The notes under the pieces were generated by a model. That model had not been told where the DNA came from, did not search any database, and saw only the letters and a program-made list of their open reading frames with translations. Shown here piece by piece: positions 52,306 through 63,633 of a stretch of 64,000 bases of DNA. The position numbers were made by a program, and so were the translations under genes. The stretch's first letter is position 1; each line of letters opens with the position of its first letter. Source of the stretch: Neoarius graeffei (taxonomy: Eukaryota; Chordata; Actinopteri; Siluriformes; Ariidae). Where the stretch lies: the NCBI RefSeq assembly GCF_027579695.1, contig NC_083590.1, positions 16,948,446 through 17,012,445 on the forward strand, read 5' to 3'.

Positions 52306-52598
52306 TAATTACAAGCGATCTGTATCTAAGTACATCTTGAACTCCTCCGTCTTCCAAAAGGGCACGCACATGCACAAAGATGTTTTTTCATTAATCAACT
52401 GCATCATCACCATCCCCCATCCCACAACAAAAAAATCCCCTCATTTGTCAGACAACTGGTATAAAAACCGACTAAATAGACGCACTAGTAGCTAATGTAC
52501 GCAGGTTTCTCCAGAAAATCTGAAGTAGTCAGCTAACGGTAATGTGCTAAGGCTAATGGGGTCTGGGGGCATGCCACCGCCCCAGAAAACTTTTAAAT

Positions 52599-53834
52599 GG
52601 GAACTGAAGTCATTTTTAAACTTGCTTTATTTCTTAATTAACGTTATTCAGTTACGTTTTGGGTTTTAGTACCCTTACTGTATATCGTGACTCGTATTGG
52701 CAGCTAATAGCAATTAAATCTGATACTTATCGGCCTATTCGGTTTTTATCCGTGTTGAATTTAGTTGGTTTGGTCCACGGCAGGCGTCGCTTATCCGCGC
52801 GATCTTCACGAGACTTGTGCAAGACTTCGAATCGTGATGCGTCAGCCAGGTGTCAGTGCCGCCATTTTGAAAACTGTTTTCCAAACGAAGTATTGCACAA
52901 AAACGAATTTAAATGACTATTACTGCCGACTTTTTTCAAACTTTCCTGATCGTTATCAAAACAAATACAACTTCCGGCTTGATTACATCAGCATTCGAAA
53001 GAGGGCGCGCGCGCGTCTTTTGACCACCGCTGTGTCCGAAATCGCTCCCGACTCACTATATAGCGCGGACGCCATTTTGTAGTGCTGTCCAAAACCTTAG
53101 TGAGGATTATTTCCACCCTATATAGTGCACTCAAAGTATCCCACAATGCATCACGGAAACTAGTGAACACCGATGGTCACTAACTAAAGCAGTATATCCC
53201 ATCATGCATTGCGGTCACGCTGAAAGAAATCAAATTAAAAGTGTGAAATGTGATTTAATAAAAGTCAGCGGCGAAGAAGAAAGAAAGTGTTGAGGCTTGA
53301 TGTAAAGAAGTGAAAGCTGCAGGTGCTTTGTATTGATTAATGTGGGAAATGCGCTCAGTATCATATGGATTTATCACAGAAACACACGCATGGATTTATT
53401 ATTTTGAAACCCAGCAGCCGACTGATCTGGCACGCTTTAATTGTACGACAGTAATGACGTAAATACCAGCGCGACGGACGAGTGTCCGAAAGAGGGGTTT
53501 CATTTTACCAATGAGCTCGCTGTATAGTCCTCTATAGAGTAATTCCCTATATAGGGAGTAGGGAGGAGTGAACGAGTGAGTGATTTCAGACACAGGGAAC
53601 GTTAGTGGATGTCGGTCACTTTGATTGATTTCCGCTGTAGTCCTACGATGTCTCGCACAGGTCTCAACGAATCTCGTTTATAGCCGTTGCTTTGCCATAT
53701 GGACTGATATATTACAGAGCGTATTTCACACTCATAACTCGCTGTAGCAGCGACAGAATAGCCATCAAACATGCATTCCGATATTTAATAAAATGACAGA
53801 GTTTTGATGATAAATTTGCCTTCAGTTCTCTTTT
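52599..53834 (+). mobile_element. Composite miniature element A3 (contains B3)
   Basis: Ends gggaactgaagtcattttt and gccttcagttctctttta, with TTAA at both flanks. Closely similar to A2 throughout. Element B3 is nested at the same internal position. Confidence 0.82.
53031..53597 (+). mobile_element. Element B3 nested in A3
   Basis: tgtgtccgaaatcgctccc ... gagtgatttcagacacag, near identical to B2. Confidence 0.82.
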
Positions 53835-55404
53835 AAATTTACATGCTTTCTGGTGTATTCTCTGCGAATAAGTTACGAACCGTTTCCCTGTAAAATACTT
53901 GCTGAATATGTATGCGGGGTTTCTCAGTTCCTCTCTGTAGTACGCTGCCTGAATCTGTAACATAACCACATACGATACGGTGTGGTCATGTGGTCCGGCT
54001 CAGCCAATCAGAGCATGAGAATCGATCAACAAATACGGCGTCACTTCCGGTGTCGCTAGATCTGAATCGAAGACAATTTTGTGGTGGAATAATTGGATTT
54101 GCAGCAAAGAGGATATGAATCGCTCAGACATTTGAAAATCAGTTTTTGTTTTTTTCTCTTCTGGGATTTTTGTCTGTGAAGATTTTTGTCTCTTTACCGC
54201 CCACAACTTTTTCTGGGATTGAGTAACCGGCGCAGACCAGCTGTGTAGGTGGAGAAAACCACCGGTCGCTGGTGCTTGTGGACATCTGTGTATGCATCAC
54301 ATTTTTGTTCTGGAGGACAAACGGCTCATCAGATGGAGGAGGGGGAGGGGAGCCGGACTGTCGTTCCACTGCGCTGTAGATGACGGCGTACGGACAGAAA
54401 GCCACACGCAGGCTGATCTGACCTCCTTCCTGTCGCACAGCCGTGATTCAGACGTGTATCTGATCCAGGAACACGTATATGAAAGTGATCAGATTTCTGC
54501 CTCCACGCAGCCCTGAAGACATCCAATCTGTGTCACAGGAAGACAAAGAATCAGATTTGAGTCACTTCAGCCTGGTTATGTAACCACAGCTTTTGTTTTT
54601 CTTTCTCTCGCGCGGTCTCTCCAAACCCCTCAAGCTTCATATAGCGTTACAGAATTGAAGCGTTTATTTCCACACGGGAATTCAAGCCGTGAAAGTAGAA
54701 GAACTGGAGACGTAATTCTTCCAAGTCCAGAAACGGACTATACTCGGAACGCGATACGATACAGAGGAGCGACGGCGTGGAACGAGCAAGGAATCAACAG
54801 CCAATAACTTAAACAAACTTGAGCGTTTACTCGCGAAGTTTTGATGTTAGCAGAATAAACTTTGATCCTGCTGTAGCTGTAACTCCACACAGACAACTTG
54901 TACATAGAATTAATGAATTTAAAGGTTTTTTTTTTGGTATTTGTAATTATTTGTATCTGTACATGCACGACCCCGCCCACTCTACTGATCGACTCATCAG
55001 GTCTAAATACCATTCATTCATTCGTTCGCTGTATTTGCCCTCCGTCCCGCGTTTGTATGAGAGAGAGGTAAAGTGAGACGGCCTTTCGATTTCGTAAAAT
55101 CTGTGAAACGTGGTTTCCTTTGAAATGTGCTCACTGTGAGACGTTTGTTTCTGTAATATCTCTCAAAATACCCGGCCATTCTGTTCTGTGGTTGGGAAGT
55201 TATTTAATTTGAGGGGATTAAAGCAAATAATGTGCATGAACTCGCTCAGTCAAGCAGAAAGAGGAAGTCCGTGTGTGCGAGCGCAGGTTTTACCTTTGAG
55301 CGTACACGGACCGTTCCATCATTCTGTCGCTAAACGAACAGCTGATCGCACCAAGGTGCTCGCTGACCGCCGATATTTATTAGTTTGATATTTCCTTCGT
55401 ATTT
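53835..55404. other. Non-coding stretch, nothing recognised
   Basis: No coding exon or repeat family recognised; overlapping short open frames lack conserved motifs. Confidence 0.4.
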
Positions 55405-58191
55405 GAGTGATTCCACGCCAGGCTTTTAGACAGAGGGGCGTCTGGGCGTCTTTTCGACGCCCTGTACTGAAAAAAAACAAGAAATTGGACGCCCTACTTT
55501 TTAGTACGACGCCCTAAAGACGCCCTAATATTTCCGCCCGTGTTATGTCCGGTAACTTAGCTGAATATGTTAAAAAATCGCCGAGTCTGAGCTTTCCGAG
55601 GATCTACAAGCTTTGTTGACACTGCCATTTTGGAAATTTCAGAAGTCTCGCTTTGACAGCTGTCTTTCCCGAAGACGCCCAGGGTTACCATAGCAACAGC
55701 ACGAGCCCAGAGTACAAAATATAGGCACCCGCCGCAGAGCTACAGAAACACGCGTTTCTATGGCTGCACTAATTTCAAAGTTGTGAGAGCCCTCGTTATA
55801 AATAAATGGGTTATTAAATAAATTTGGTGTACAAAGCACTTGTAATATGCGTTCCCAGAGCAGAGGGGGAAAAGATGTATGCCTAGGAGACACTGGCATA
55901 AATATCCAGACAATATAGCCGTAGACTATATTGCCGCAGCTAAATGTGGAATGTAGTCTATAGAAAACCGGCCTTACCTGACATGTTATTTATCCCGAAT
56001 AAATCCTTTTAACAGTAAATAACACATTTTCATGCAGATTTTCCCAACATTACAGGCTACGTAGTGGAGAGTGTGGTAGTCGAGCCGGCGGGTAGTATTT
56101 CTAGTAGGCTAAACAATAATCAAATACGACACGTTCTAAAGGATGCTGGGATTATACCATTATAATGTTTGAAGACTTAGCCATATTTCCTGTGTGTTTT
56201 TTTTCTTTGTTATACTAAATCTTTGGACGCTAGCGGCTTTGAAAGCAAAACTGGTCAGCCGGGGTTGGTTGTCACACTGTGTTCGGGGTTGGTTGTCACA
56301 TGTAATGCAATTGCAATAGGTGCACTACTGACTGAGACAAACACAGCTACAACAAGCTTTATTTATGTAGTATTCTGCGATCAGAAAGCTTTATAGCTAA
56401 TTTGTCATGCTTAATATGCAACTCCAGCTCAAAAAATCCCAGAAATATACCCATTTTAATAATAATATTCATTAAAAATATACGCAGTTTGCAGTGTATT
56501 TTGTTTTGGTGTTCCCAAAGTTGATATTGTATTACCAATCTGTTATACCTACATGTATTTTGAATACATTTTCTTTAACATTTTTACATAATTCTCAAAA
56601 ATATGTATGTATTTTCGGTTCCTGTACCGCCCCATTGAAATAACATTGTGACAACCAACCCTATAGGGTGTCACAATCTGTCAAAGTGTGTTTGACAGCC
56701 CATATCTTTTGAACACAACGACATAAAGTAGAAATACCACCTTCCAGTCGTACCTGAGACTTGCAGCTTCCTTTGTACATTGAAAGGGACCCTATTCATA
56801 CTATTGATACAAGAATGTTGTAACAAAGGCAAAAACACTTGGCTGTATTGCTCAAAATTTGCTGTCAAAATGAAGGAAATAGCATTTGAGAGCATTAGAA
56901 ATTTCAAAATTTTCCGGGGGAGTACCCCCGGAACCCCCTAAAACACTCGTGCCAGCGGCGCTCAACGCGCCGCTACACCTCGCCACATACAGTGACACCT
57001 GCAAAAAAGTTAGACTCCCTAAAAAAAAATCCTGCCTAAAAGCCTGTTCCACGCTTATGGGTACTGAAATGGGGACATGAACTTATTCACCTAAAACCAT
57101 TTCTTTTTTTACCATCAGGTCACAAAACATGTAATCTTTAATGAATGATATGTTAAAAGATAACTTTAATTTTCTGAGATGTAATAAAAACATATTTATA
57201 TGCCAAAGTCAAGCCTATGAGTTCCAAAATGATGTCTGTTCCATTACTTCTGTTACGATTGTCCATCTCGCGGCTGTTACAAATTACCGTATTTTCTGGA
57301 CTATAAGCCGCTACTTTTTTCCTAGGTTTTGAACCATGCGGCTTATACAAAGGTGCGGCTATTCTGTGGATTTTTCTTCCACCGCTAGGGGCGCTCTAAC
57401 CGGAAGTAGAATCAAAAATAAGATAGACGAAAAATCAATGCAAAGAAGAATTAGCAGATCTTTAGCAGATAGAACACGCACGACAAATTACTAACTGGTA
57501 ATTATTTTCAAATCCAGCGAAGATGATTAAAGTGACTTGTGGTTTCAAACACAGGAGAAATGAAGGTAAATAAATACCGGTTATTTTCTCTTGGTTCTGT
57601 TCCGTTTTAATCAGCAAAGTTGCTGCCGTGTTAAAAGGCACTGTTCGGAAAGAATCTGTTCAGGTACATACATGTACATTTACAGTACAAAATCGTTCTG
57701 TACATGCAGTAAATATCTCATTTTTCAACATAGATATCTGCGGCTTATAGCCCGGTGCGGCTTGTATATCTTTTTTTTTTTTTTTAAATAGAGCGGATGC
57801 GGCTTATATACAGGTGCGCTCTATAGTCCAGAAAATACACAATCTAGCTCTATATCATGTTAATCTTATTGAAAGAATGTGTATGTTTATTCTACTACAC
57901 ACGTTTATTAATTATATTTGCTAAAACATCACCTTCCTATGTTTCAAAAAGTAATTCTACATTGTTAAAATTGAGAATATATATGTCCACAACACTTCTG
58001 TTACGTTCTGACTTTGGCATATAAATGTTTTTATTACATCTCAGAAAATTAAAGTTATCTTTTAACATATCATTCATTAAAGATTACATGTTTTGTGACC
58101 TGATGGTAAAAAAAAAAGAAATGGTTTTAGGTGAATTTTTAAAAATAAGTTCATGTCGCCATTTCAGTACCCATAAGCGTGGAATCACTCG
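55405..58191. mobile_element. Possible large TIR element with long inner inverted repeat
   Basis: gagtgattccacgcc at 55405 is inverted at about 58178-58191 (gcgtggaatcactc). Inside, 57045-57260 and about 57985-58180 form a ~200-bp inverted repeat (ttatgggtactgaaatgg, gtaatctttaatgaatgata, tgagatgtaataaaaacata). A short GC-run segment (ttttccgggggagtaccccc, 56908) lies further left. Interpretation as one element is inference. Confidence 0.5.
57289..57838. mobile_element. Miniature element (gtattttctggactata ends)
   Basis: gtattttctggactataagc at the left is inverted at the right as tatagtccagaaaatac. Internal repeats of gcggcttat and its variants. About 550 bp, non-coding, inserted in the loop of the long inverted repeat at 57045-58180. 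Confidence 0.75.
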
Positions 58192-59276
58192 TATAACATA
58201 ACATCTTTTCTTCTTGCTTTCATGTTTCATTTGCACACTCGCGTCCTTTTTTTTTTTCCCCTCTCCTGTTTCAAATTTGTATCTTGCGAACGAGGAACGC
58301 TCACCACGTGACGTGATGCATGATGTAGTATCTTGTATCGCGTCATGGTGAAGCAGGAAAAAACAGCAGAGAATTTAAAGCCATGTGGCCTTAAATTCAT
58401 TAATTGTTCGATTTAAAAAAAAAAAAACTAATAAAATTTGGAAGTCTGTGATTCAAATTCGGTAGCTTTCAGTCCACTAAAAGGGAAAAAAATTGGGTGT
58501 CGGGGGGGGGGGGGGATTCTTTTTATGACCTCCAGTTGAAAACTGTGAAGGCAGTACAGCTTTAAGCTGCTGCTGCTGTGATGGAGATTATTAGTAATGA
58601 AGGGCACTGAGAACAGAGAGTGGGGGCTGAGATTCATTGACTATAATTTTATTTTGAAACCGTCCAAGAGCTAACTGTAAAACGTAAGATGACAACAGTC
58701 GTCCTCTCAAGGTGTGCGTGTGTGAAATGACGTGCCCGAGTGCATTGCGTTCTTCGCCGTGTGTGTCGTTGAACCTCGGCGTGTTCTCCCCTTTCCTCTC
58801 GCTGTCGCAGTGAATTCGGGCGCGGATTCACCCCTGCGTTTCTCACCAGCTCTGAAAAGCAGCTTTGATTGGATTTACTCAACACCTGGTCCACGTTTCT
58901 ACCAATCCAATCGTAATGTGGGCGGGGCAAAGAGAGACACTACAGGTGTGTGTGATGCGAGTGTACGTAAAAAAAAAAAAAAGTGCTGTTACCCGCAAGG
59001 AAGCAGGTTCAAGTGGTGATTCTGATAATCGGAAAAATGCTGAGTAACAGGTCGGGGTAATAATCGGTCGACCCCTAACTGTGACGTTTGTGTGCGTGCG
59101 TGTTTTGGGTCCTGCGTTCTCACACCGAAATGAAACTGTTCCTTTTTGCAGACGTTAAATAAAAACCTCAGGTTATCGTGTCGCGCTGTAATGTGATTTT
59201 GCTCAGGGTTTCTAGGCAAACTTCAATATCCTGATCTAGATCAGGTATCGGAGCAGAATAGTGACCCGAGTCTTAA
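58192..59276. other. Non-coding stretch, nothing recognised
   Basis: Poly-G run at 58502-58514 and poly-A runs. No coding exon recognised. Confidence 0.4.
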
Positions 59277-59530
59277 AGGAGAACTGAAGGCCAATTTGTT
59301 TGTTTTTTTTAATTTTAAAAATTCTATTTCTCTCTTTTTATTAAATATCGGAATGCATTTTTGATCACTATTCTGTCGCTGCTATAGCATGGACCCTTTT
59401 CAGTCACGTGACCTTCGTAAACGTGACCGCCATTTTGGACATGTAGTGGACTTCGGCTCAAATCGGTTTGAATGCGAGGAAGGCGACAAACATAAAAGAA
59501 AAAGGAGCGAGATGCAGAAAACTGTATTTA

Positions 59531-59711
59531 CTAGTTTACTGTAATTATGATCTGGCAGCTATTTACACCGGATCCAGTGTAAATAGCTGCCGGAGCCAAC
59601 GTCCGGCCGGGCCGCGAGCGAGCGCGCTCCGGAACCTCGGACGATGGCTCCGGCGGCTATTTACACTGGATCCGGTGTAAATAGCTGCCAGATCATAATT
59701 ACAGTAAACTA
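59531..59711. repeat. Palindrome with a second palindrome inside each arm
   Basis: tagtttactgtaattatgat at the left is complementary to atcataattacagtaaacta at the right. Each arm itself contains ggcagctatttacaccggat opposite atccagtgtaaatagctgcc. The GC-rich spacer (cgagcgagcgcgctccgg) is about 40 bp. Confidence 0.88.
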
Positions 59712-59767
59712 GAATGGAATGTTAACAGCAATGTAATGCCTTTTCTGGCTAATTTTATTCGTCTTAC

Positions 59768-59915
59768 CTCCAACAAAGTGGTCACTACACAAGCGTTGGT
59801 ATGCCGCTATCCATCTTCTCCGTCGGTCAGCATCTACCGGGATCCGATAAAATGATAACCCTTGCCTTGTTTGTTGATGGTTACTACATCCAGGTGCACA
59901 ACAATATAGTGGCAT
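59768..59915 (-). pseudogene. THAP-domain first exon
   Basis: The minus strand reads MPLYCCAPGCSNHQQ, LSFYRIPVDADRRRRWIAA and LCSDHFVG, then a GTAAG donor at 59767-59763. C-x4-C, the F-x-x-P-P-like stretch, W and C-x2-H positions are those of a THAP zinc finger; the second segment between W and LCSDHF is short, with about ten residues missing (the usual NW-P part). It is the only coding piece left in this element. Confidence 0.7.
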
Positions 59916-60190
59916 GATGGAAGTCTTGCTGAAAATAAACACTTTCTTAGCTGCCGTTCGTCAATGCTGGCTGTGGTAAACTACTGGTAGTACATGTCCA
60001 AAATGGCGGCCGCGTTTGTCGTGACGTCACGTGAAAAGGGTCCATAGCACGTTACGAGTGTGTGAAATATGCTCTGTAATATATCAGTCCATATGGCAAA
60101 GCAACGGCCGTAAACGAGATTCGTTGAGACCTGTGCGAGACATCGTAGGACTACAGCGGAAATCAAAGTGACCGACATCTGCTAACGTTC

Positions 60191-60756
60191 CCTGTGTCCG
60201 AAATCGCTGACTCGTTCACTCCTCCCTACTCCCTATATAGGGAATTACTCTATAGAGGACTCTACAGCGAGCTCGTTGGTAAAATGAAACCCCTCTTTCG
60301 GACACTCGTCCGTCGCGCTGGTATTTACGTCATTACTGTCGCACAATTAAAGCGTGCCAGATCAGTCGGCTGCTGGGTTTCAAAATAATAAATCCATGCG
60401 TGTGTTTCTGTGATAAATCCATATTATACTGAGCGCATTTCCCACATTAATCAATACAAAGCACCTGCAGCTTTCACTTCTTTACATCAAGCCTCAACAC
60501 TTTCTTTCTTCTTCGCCGCTGACTTTTATTAAATCACATTTCACACTTTTAATTTGATTTCTTTCAGCGCGACCGCAATGCATGATGGGATATACTGCTT
60601 TGGTTAGTGACCATCGTTGTTCGCTAGTTTCCGTGATGCATTGTGGGATACTTTGAGTGCGCTATATAGGGTATAAATAATCCTCACGAAGGTTTCGGAT
60701 AGCACTACAAAATGGCGTCCTCGCTATATAGTGAGTAGGGAGCGATTTCGGACGCA
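60191..60756 (-). mobile_element. Element B4 nested in A4
   Basis: Inverse copy: tgtgtccgaaatcgctgac ... gggagcgatttcggacgca. Same location within A as B2 and B3. Confidence 0.82.
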
Positions 60757-61187
60757 GCGGTGATCAAAAGACGCGCGCGCCCTCTTTCGAATGCTGACGT
60801 AATCAAGCCAGAAGTTTTGTTTGTTTTGATAACAATCAGGAAAGTTTGAAAAAAGTCGGCAGTAATTGTCATTTAAACTCATTTTTGTGCAATACTTCGT
60901 TTGGAAAACAGTTTTCAAAATGGCGGCACTGACACCTGGCTGACACTTCACGTTTCAAAGTCTCGCACAAGTCCTGTGAAGATCGCGCGGATAAGCGACG
61001 CCTGCCGTGGACCAAACCAACTAAATTCAACACGGATAAAAACCGAATAGGCCGATAAGTATCATATTTAATTGCTATTAGCTGCCAATACGAGTCACGA
61101 TATACAGTAAGGGTACTAAAACCCAAAACGTAACTGAATAACGTTAATTAAGAAATAAAGCAAGTTTAAAAATGACTTCAGTTCCCA

Positions 61188-62611
61188 TTTAAGGTGATTT
61201 TTATACATGGGACAACCAATTAGAGCAACAGACAATTGACAACAACCAACTTTCAAAAAAAAAAAAAAAATCATGAGCTGCTCATCACTTTTAACTTAAC
61301 GCGAGAGAGCTGATGTTATCCCTGCATAGCTAGCGATTAACTTTTCAGCTAACTATGTTAGCAAAAACCACCGCTAGTTAGTGAAATCCCATTCCGTCTC
61401 TATGGAGCGGTGGTTAGCGAACGCCGGTTTATGTTTAGCTGAAAGAAATCCGTGTCTGTTGGTTTTCTCAGCATTTGCTGAGGTAAATTCACCACTTTGG
61501 GTTTGCACACAACTCACCGGCGTAAAAAGATAGCAGTTTGTCTTTGCTCCGCTGCCGGAGACGCCGCCATCTTTGTTGGAAATTTCAGAAGCTCTCTGGT
61601 CATGTGATTTGCTGCTAGCACTCTGATTGGATGATCTTACACAGTTCAGATTGAGCAACATCATTTCTATTTCAGTGGGAAAGTGTCGAAGCACAGTTAC
61701 CCGGCAACATCGCCCAAAAAGTTGCCCTGTGTCCCATCAGCTTTAGGGATTTTATTCCCAGATCATCACGACAGGTCTGAGCTTAACGCTTCTGTACAGG
61801 ACGCTCCGAATCACGTTTCCTTGTAGCTCTTGTTGATGTCTTTCAGCTCAGAACACTTGACACAGTGATAAAGTGGCGTGCCAGGGTTGATAGGAAATGA
61901 TCTGAGTGATGTCATCGTCATCCAGTGGGAGCAGCGTGTGCTGATGTGGCGGATGATAACGCTGGCAGTTTGTTCAGAGAGTCAGAGCTCCAGCTGAATG
62001 TAATGCCACGCCGGATGCGTTCAGGGTAACGTATACGAGCGCAACGCTGGGGTTCTCGGCCTGAAAGCAGCTTCATGTTTGTGCTTTTCATGAATTGTGA
62101 TTGGTCAGGAGGTGTTGATTAGTTTTCTGTAACGGAGGCTCTGATGGTGGTGACGGATACAAAGGTAACTCGCAGCTTTAACGCTCGAATGCATTACTGT
62201 TCATTCTGTGTCAGAGGTAAAGCTGTAACTCAGGACTGAGGAGGTCGCGTGGTAACACGGCAAGCGAGAACAGGGCGTTGCAGATGTTCCACAGCAGCTA
62301 TAAGTGGACTAAAAAAACCTTTTTTTAAAAATATGTAATATCTTGAAAGTGTGTGTGGTATAAGTGGAATAAAACACTGTGCCATGGGTCGTGCTGTTTA
62401 TAAAAGAAATAACTCTTGATGAAGCGGAGTTATCGCTGCCACTCCGAAGTTGATTAATTTCCCGTAAGGGTGTGACGTAACTTTATAGAGATTTTTATTC
62501 CTTTTCTCAGTGTATCATAAAGCTAAATGCTTTGAAATATCATATTTTTGTCACGTTGCCCACCTTTAGTCTCAAGTCTTTTTTTGTGAAATAAAGAAAC
62601 CTACTATATAG
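61188..62611. other. Non-coding stretch, nothing recognised
   Basis: No coding exon or mobile element recognised in this stretch up to the hAT-like element. Confidence 0.4.
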
Positions 62612-63633
62612 TAGGGATGTTGACCGTTTGACCGGTGGTTGACCGAATCAACGTCAACCGGTTAATTTTTTTTTTTGGTTGTCGGTTAAAAAAAAAAAAA
62701 TCAATCGTTTTGGAGCGGAGGACTTGGAATTCCATGTTGTAAACGCTTGGGGCATGCCATGCGGTGTAAGGACGACAGCTGACAAATCAGAAACACCCAT
62801 TCAGTCATGTCCCGCCCCAGTTAAAGACAGCTGACAAATCAGAAACACCCATTCAGTCATGTCCCGCCCAGCTGCCACTCGGCGAAAGAAAAGTGTAGAC
62901 ACAGGCTTTTTAGCTTACAAATTACTGTGGTTTTTTTTTTTTTTTAATTATTATTAGAAGGCACATGGAGTTTAGTCCTGCCTTGGCCAGTGCATTCTGA
63001 AAGTATGTTTCGGTCTGTAGCCAACAATTCATGTTATTGCAGATCAGATCTCTCCACACAAACTAAAGGCGCAGATGCCGACTTTTTTTTTTAATCGCGC
63101 AGATCCGTTTTGTTTTTTTTTGGGGGGGGGGGGGGCGTTGGAGTGTCTGTGATTTCAAGGTGGACTCTGTATTAAAAGTACTAAATAGGCGGGTGCCGTT
63201 GCAGTCCATGAGGCGTGGGGGGTGTGGGAGGAGGGCAGTGGATCGGGGGGCTGCACGCATTTGCGCGGAAGCTGCGTACATTAAATTTTGCGCGGCTTCG
63301 GTGCAGGCGTGCGCGGCTTTCTGATTTGCTGTTTTTTTCTCGTGCCTGTACTTCCTGTGTTTCGTGGACTGTGGCGGCATGTGGTTGCAGAATTTGCTTT
63401 GATGAAGTTGTGGTCGGACGCTCCAACGCCCCCCCCCCCCCCCCCTTGGGAAAGGAAGGTCGGATCTGCGTGATTCAGCCGTGGAGAGGGCGGCATCCGC
63501 CAAAAGGCGCGCTGCTTGCATCCCTGTAATAATTCCAATTCTAGAATTTTAAACTCGTAGGTTAACCGACTTTAACCAGCTAATGAGGCTCGGTGGTCGG
63601 CAAAGATTTTTTTTTTAGTTTTCGCCATCCCTA
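62612..63633. mobile_element. hAT-like element enclosing fold-back F3
   Basis: The left end tagggatgttgaccg and right end cgccatcccta are inverted copies. Exact 8-bp duplication ctatatag at 62604-62611 and 63634-63641 (the duplicated site is itself palindromic). A 62-bp tandem duplication around agacagctgacaaatcagaa lies at 62772-62868. No transposase. Confidence 0.82.
63063..63525. mobile_element. Fold-back element F3 with strand-specific A-to-G substitutions
   Basis: Third copy of the fold-back family (compare 5757-6360 and 46078-46505). Shared landmarks are ggagtgtctg, cagtccatga, gctttctgattt and ccgccaaaaggcgcgctgc. On the + strand most A residues of both arms are G while T residues are kept. 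At 63210-63254 aligned to 5949-5993, 18 of 23 adenines are G and the other 22 bases are unchanged. Flanking hAT sequence has ordinary A content. Confidence 0.85.

Larger units (their letters stand above)
59390..60044. mobile_element. THAP-type DNA element nested in A4
   Basis: Ends tggacccttttca and tgaaaagggtcca, followed inward by cacgtgac / gtcacgtg and ccgccattttggacatgta / tacatgtccaaaatggcgg. A 5-bp duplication tagca flanks it, confirmed by the uninterrupted sequence in A2. Contains a THAP exon on the − strand and a 180-bp palindrome at 59531-59711. Confidence 0.85.
59277..61187 (-). mobile_element. Composite element A4 carrying two nested elements
   Basis: Inverse copy of A: left aggagaactgaagg, right gacttcagttcccattt, with TTAA at both flanks (tcTTAAagg, ttTAAgg-type). 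Contains a THAP-type element at 59390-60044 and element B4 at 60191-60756. The terminal variant gggaactgaagtca is shared with A3, so A3 and A4 are close relatives. Confidence 0.82.

Noticed and set aside
63063..63525. Explaining the G-rich fold-back by GC-biased gene conversion or CpG loss in the sister copies
   Set aside because: Gene conversion would raise both G and C on the strand; only A-to-G is seen. Most changed sites are not in CpG, and opposite-arm T residues remain, so A is ancestral.
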